The position numbers and the translations under genes are program-made. DNA of 8,947 bases from Bacteroidales bacterium. GTDB taxonomy: Bacteria > Bacteroidota > Bacteroidia > Bacteroidales > Paludibacteraceae. Below, piece by piece: positions 7,051 through 8,947 of the stretch (its first letter is position 1; each line of letters starts with the position of its first letter). The notes under the pieces are model-generated. The model made no database searches. It had not been told where the DNA came from and saw nothing but the letters and a program-made list of their open reading frames with translations. Location: contig CAAGML010000127.1 of assembly GCA_900771035.1 (NCBI GenBank), positions 1-8,947 of the forward strand, given 5' to 3'.

Positions 7051-7100
7051 CCTAAGACGTAGCCCATGCAAACCATAGACGTACCACTGACCTATAGACA
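7051..7100. repeat. Three direct repeats upstream of uvrA, possible operator
   Basis: On the plus strand CCTAAGACGTA (7051-7061), CCATAGACGTA (7073-7083) and CCTATAGACA (7091-7100) are related. The shared AGAC cores lie 22 and 19 bp apart, about two helical turns. They sit 33-82 bp before the uvrA start in a 141-nt gap. A short inverted repeat GGTAC/GTACC (7043-7047 with 7081-7085) and a direct repeat AAATAATAAT (7031-7040 and 7114-7123) overlap or flank them. Placement fits a regulator-binding site, but no known SOS box is recognised. I find no good promoter match in this gap. Confidence 0.35.
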
Positions 7101-7159
7101 TTCAGCTAAGATGAAATAATAATCGGAACTATAATCATCATTTTGTATCAAGTTATTAC

Positions 7160-8386
7160 TTACTCGTTTACTATTAGTTCTTTTGGTTTGATGCGGCTCA
7201 CTATATGCGATGGGCCGACCAACATCATCATACCTATCACAACCATACCCACATTCAGTAAAAGCCACCAATGCAGGGGCAGGAACACCGGCACATGGTC
7301 AACATAGTATGATGTAGGGTTGAGGGGAATAATCTTAGTGAAATGCTGCACGGCTATAAGCGTCAGACCTATGATGTTTCCCCACAGCATTCCCCACCCT
7401 ATCAGATAAAGAGACTGTATCAGGAATATGTGCCTTATGCTGCGGTTCGTAGCACCCAACGCCTTCAGCAGCCCGATAGTCTGTGTACGTTCCAACACCA
7501 GTATCAGCAGTCCCGATATTATGCAGAAACCCGACACAAGCATCATCAGTATCAAAATAATCGCGGCATTCATGTCCAACATGGCGAGCCACTCGAAGAT
7601 TTGCGGCATCTTGCTTGTTATCGTCTCAACGGCATAAACGTCACCGTCAGTGGCAAGTGCCTCGAAGACATTATTTTGGGTATAATCCAGTTTATTCCAG
7701 TCATTGACCAACAGTTCTAAAGAACTGCACAGTGTGTCATTCCATCCGTTCAGTTGTCTGATGACCGAGATGTCGGTTAGAATGAACAGCTTGTCGTATT
7801 CTGAATAGGTTGTCTCGTATATTCCCCCGACAATGAACCTACGTGCCCTCAGTCGTTCTCCCACGAAATACACCGTGAATTTTTCGCCCATCGACAGCTG
7901 CATCTGCCGTGCCATCTTTCTGCTGACTATCGCCCAGTTGCTGGTTCCACGTAACGAGTCAATAGTTCCCTCCACCATCCTCTGACTGAAAAAATCCCAG
8001 CAATATGTATCATCCACACCTTTGAGGATGACACCCTGAAAGGCGTTTTTTGCCTCGATTATACCGGGTTTTCTGCACACGCGCTGCACTTCCGCCACAT
8101 TCTCCACGCCCCGCAGAAGTTTTATTTTGTCGTCAGTCACCTCTATAGGTGTCTCATCCAAATCGCCGAAACCATCGAAACTGGAGACTATTATGTGACT
8201 CCCGAAACCTGTCACCTGACGTGTCACCTCGCGTTTGAAACCAACCACGACTGCTATCGAGATAATCATAACAGCCAGTCCAAGGGCAATGCCTGTGATG
8301 GCAATCCTGATTGCAGGACGCGACATCTCCTCACCACCGCTCAATTCACGGCTGAACCTACGTGCTATGAATCTCTCGAATCTCAT
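7160..8386 (-). CDS. LolC/LolE-type ABC transporter permease (FtsX/MacB superfamily)
   Basis: This is a 408-residue inner-membrane protein with the LolC/E topology. Residues 1-27 are cytoplasmic (basic, RFERFIARRFSREL). TM1 is at about 28-49. A large periplasmic domain spans about 50-265 (MacB-like). TM2 is at about 273-298, TM3 at about 318-349 and TM4 at about 371-393. The loop between TM2 and TM3 carries ERTQTIGLLKALGATNRSIRHIF, the coupling-helix motif of this superfamily. Before TM4 is NPTSYYVDHVPV, close to the LolE-type YYVDxVPV block. In proteobacteria LolCDE releases lipoproteins from the inner membrane; the same role here is inferred. No ATPase (LolD) gene is adjacent, so it must use one from elsewhere. 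The start is ATG 8386, overlapping the upstream stop as TGATG; the in-frame TTG one codon earlier is unlikely. Its stop is 141 nt before uvrA. Confidence 0.88.
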   Translation of the reverse strand: MRFERFIARRFSRELSGGEEMSRPAIRIAITGIALGLAVMIISIAVVVGFKREVTRQVTGFGSHIIVSSFDGFGDLDETPIEVTDDKIKLLRGVENVAEVQRVCRKPGIIEAKNAFQGVILKGVDDTYCWDFFSQRMVEGTIDSLRGTSNWAIVSRKMARQMQLSMGEKFTVYFVGERLRARRFIVGGIYETTYSEYDKLFILTDISVIRQLNGWNDTLCSSLELLVNDWNKLDYTQNNVFEALATDGDVYAVETITSKMPQIFEWLAMLDMNAAIILILMMLVSGFCIISGLLILVLERTQTIGLLKALGATNRSIRHIFLIQSLYLIGWGMLWGNIIGLTLIAVQHFTKIIPLNPTSYYVDHVPVFLPLHWWLLLNVGMVVIGMMMLVGPSHIVSRIKPKELIVNE

Positions 8387-8947
8387 CAATTCTCAAAAAA
8401 AGCCTCGTTACACCAATGGCTGAATCTGTACATAGCCCGACATCCCTCGACGACATAATCTTCAAATTTCGCCGAATTCACCGTAGAATCCTCAATCGGA
8501 CACTCGACAATGAGGCTCTTCAGTTTCAGCCACTCAGCCGCCGGATGGTCTTTGGGATAACCTCTTGGCACAGTTTTCAGCGCATCGTTGCTCCGTACCA
8601 GACCATCAGCAAAAAACCTCTTGAACTCCTTCTCGTTCAAAATCCCGCGCAATGTCTCGTATTCCGTGTCAATTATGTCACGCAGTTTCTTTATTCCAGC
8701 CGAATCAGGACACCATATCCCCCCAGCCAATGCACAATTTCCAGGCTCGATATGGATATAATATCCCGAATACTTGCTGCGATGTCCTCCGTTCTTCGCT
8801 ATGTATGTGCCGAAATGCCTCTTGTACGGCGATTTATCCTCACGGAACCTTATGTCACGGTATATGCGGAACAGGCAATCTTTCGGTTCAAGATATTTCA
8901 CCTCTTCATCAGTATCATAAGCAAGCTTGAATTCAGGGCTTGCCTCA
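8386..8947 (-). CDS. DUF2461 family protein (TIGR02453), N-terminus missing at window edge
   Basis: 186 codons plus the stop are visible. The frame stays open to the window edge, so the gene is partial at its 5' end. The GTG at 8901 is an internal Val codon: the coding sequence continues upstream through EASPEFKLAYDTDEE. Family landmarks are PKDCLFRIYRDIRF, REDKSPYKRHFGTYI, a GYYIHIEPGNCALAGGIWCP block, LRDIIDTEYETLRGIL and the PRGYPKDHPAAEWLKLKSL stretch. These match the DUF2461/TIGR02453 family (about 220-230 residues), so roughly 40 residues lie outside the window. The biochemical function of the family is not established. It has no signal peptide or membrane segment in the visible part and is probably cytoplasmic. 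Its TGA stop overlaps the permease ATG by one base, implying co-translation with that membrane protein. That is the only functional hint available. Confidence 0.9.
   Translation of the reverse strand, partial: EASPEFKLAYDTDEEVKYLEPKDCLFRIYRDIRFREDKSPYKRHFGTYIAKNGGHRSKYSGYYIHIEPGNCALAGGIWCPDSAGIKKLRDIIDTEYETLRGILNEKEFKRFFADGLVRSNDALKTVPRGYPKDHPAAEWLKLKSLIVECPIEDSTVNSAKFEDYVVEGCRAMYRFSHWCNEAFFEN

Noticed and set aside
7019..7159. A promoter for uvrA
   Set aside because: TTTG-like boxes occur, but none has a TAnnTTTG match at 19-21 nt; the best has a 17-nt spacer and a poor -7 element.
8387..8389. TTG start for the permease
   Set aside because: ATG at 8386 is one codon later and forms the classic TGATG stop-start overlap.
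8899..8901. GTG as the start of the DUF2461 gene
   Set aside because: The frame stays open to the window edge and the family has more residues before PKDCLF, so it is an internal valine.
1..8947. CRISPR array, insertion sequence, tRNA or rRNA
   Set aside because: No regularly spaced repeats of suitable length, no transposase or terminal repeats, and no cloverleaf or ribosomal RNA sequence were recognised on either strand.

Overview
The window looks like ordinary chromosome from a member of the Bacteroidota, most likely Bacteroidales and perhaps Prevotellaceae. Four things support this: the protein types (a TonB with the SFPGG…YP…A…GIQGRV C-terminal module, a DUF2461 protein, a UvrA ending without a Gly-rich tail), A-rich upstream regions with no clear Shine-Dalgarno sequence, one textbook Bacteroidetes promoter (TTTG, 19 nt, TAnnTTTG), and one near match to it. 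The genus is an inference. I see no mobile element, tRNA, rRNA or CRISPR array.

Layout. Positions 1-221 are non-coding and dense in inverted repeats; they lead into a plus-strand gene (222-1532) for a secreted lipoprotein of the alpha/beta-hydrolase (secretory-lipase-like) type. A convergent intergenic region (1533-1848) carries two strong intrinsic terminators, one for each converging gene. Everything after that is on the minus strand. Read in the direction of transcription from the right edge: a DUF2461 protein cut by the window edge; a LolC/LolE-type ABC permease that overlaps it by one base (TGATG); a 141-nt gap with three direct repeats; uvrA; ychF, 2 nt after uvrA; a 156-nt gap with a perfect promoter; a tonB-family gene; and rplS (ribosomal protein L19), with its own likely promoter in the end of tonB and a hairpin in its leader.

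How the genes work together. They look like several small transcription units rather than one pathway. uvrA and ychF are almost certainly co-transcribed: nucleotide excision repair and a ribosome-associated ATPase. DUF2461 and the permease are translationally coupled. tonB has no exbB/exbD beside it and the permease has no ATPase beside it, so both must use partners encoded elsewhere. rplS can be transcribed alone or by read-through from tonB.

No new multi-gene system is evident. The points most worth a second look are non-coding: the structured element at 1-140, the rplS leader, and the repeated motif upstream of uvrA. Two annotated-looking starts should be corrected: rplS starts at 2196 and the permease at 8386, both at ATG rather than at an upstream TTG. 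The DUF2461 gene runs off the window rather than starting at 8901.
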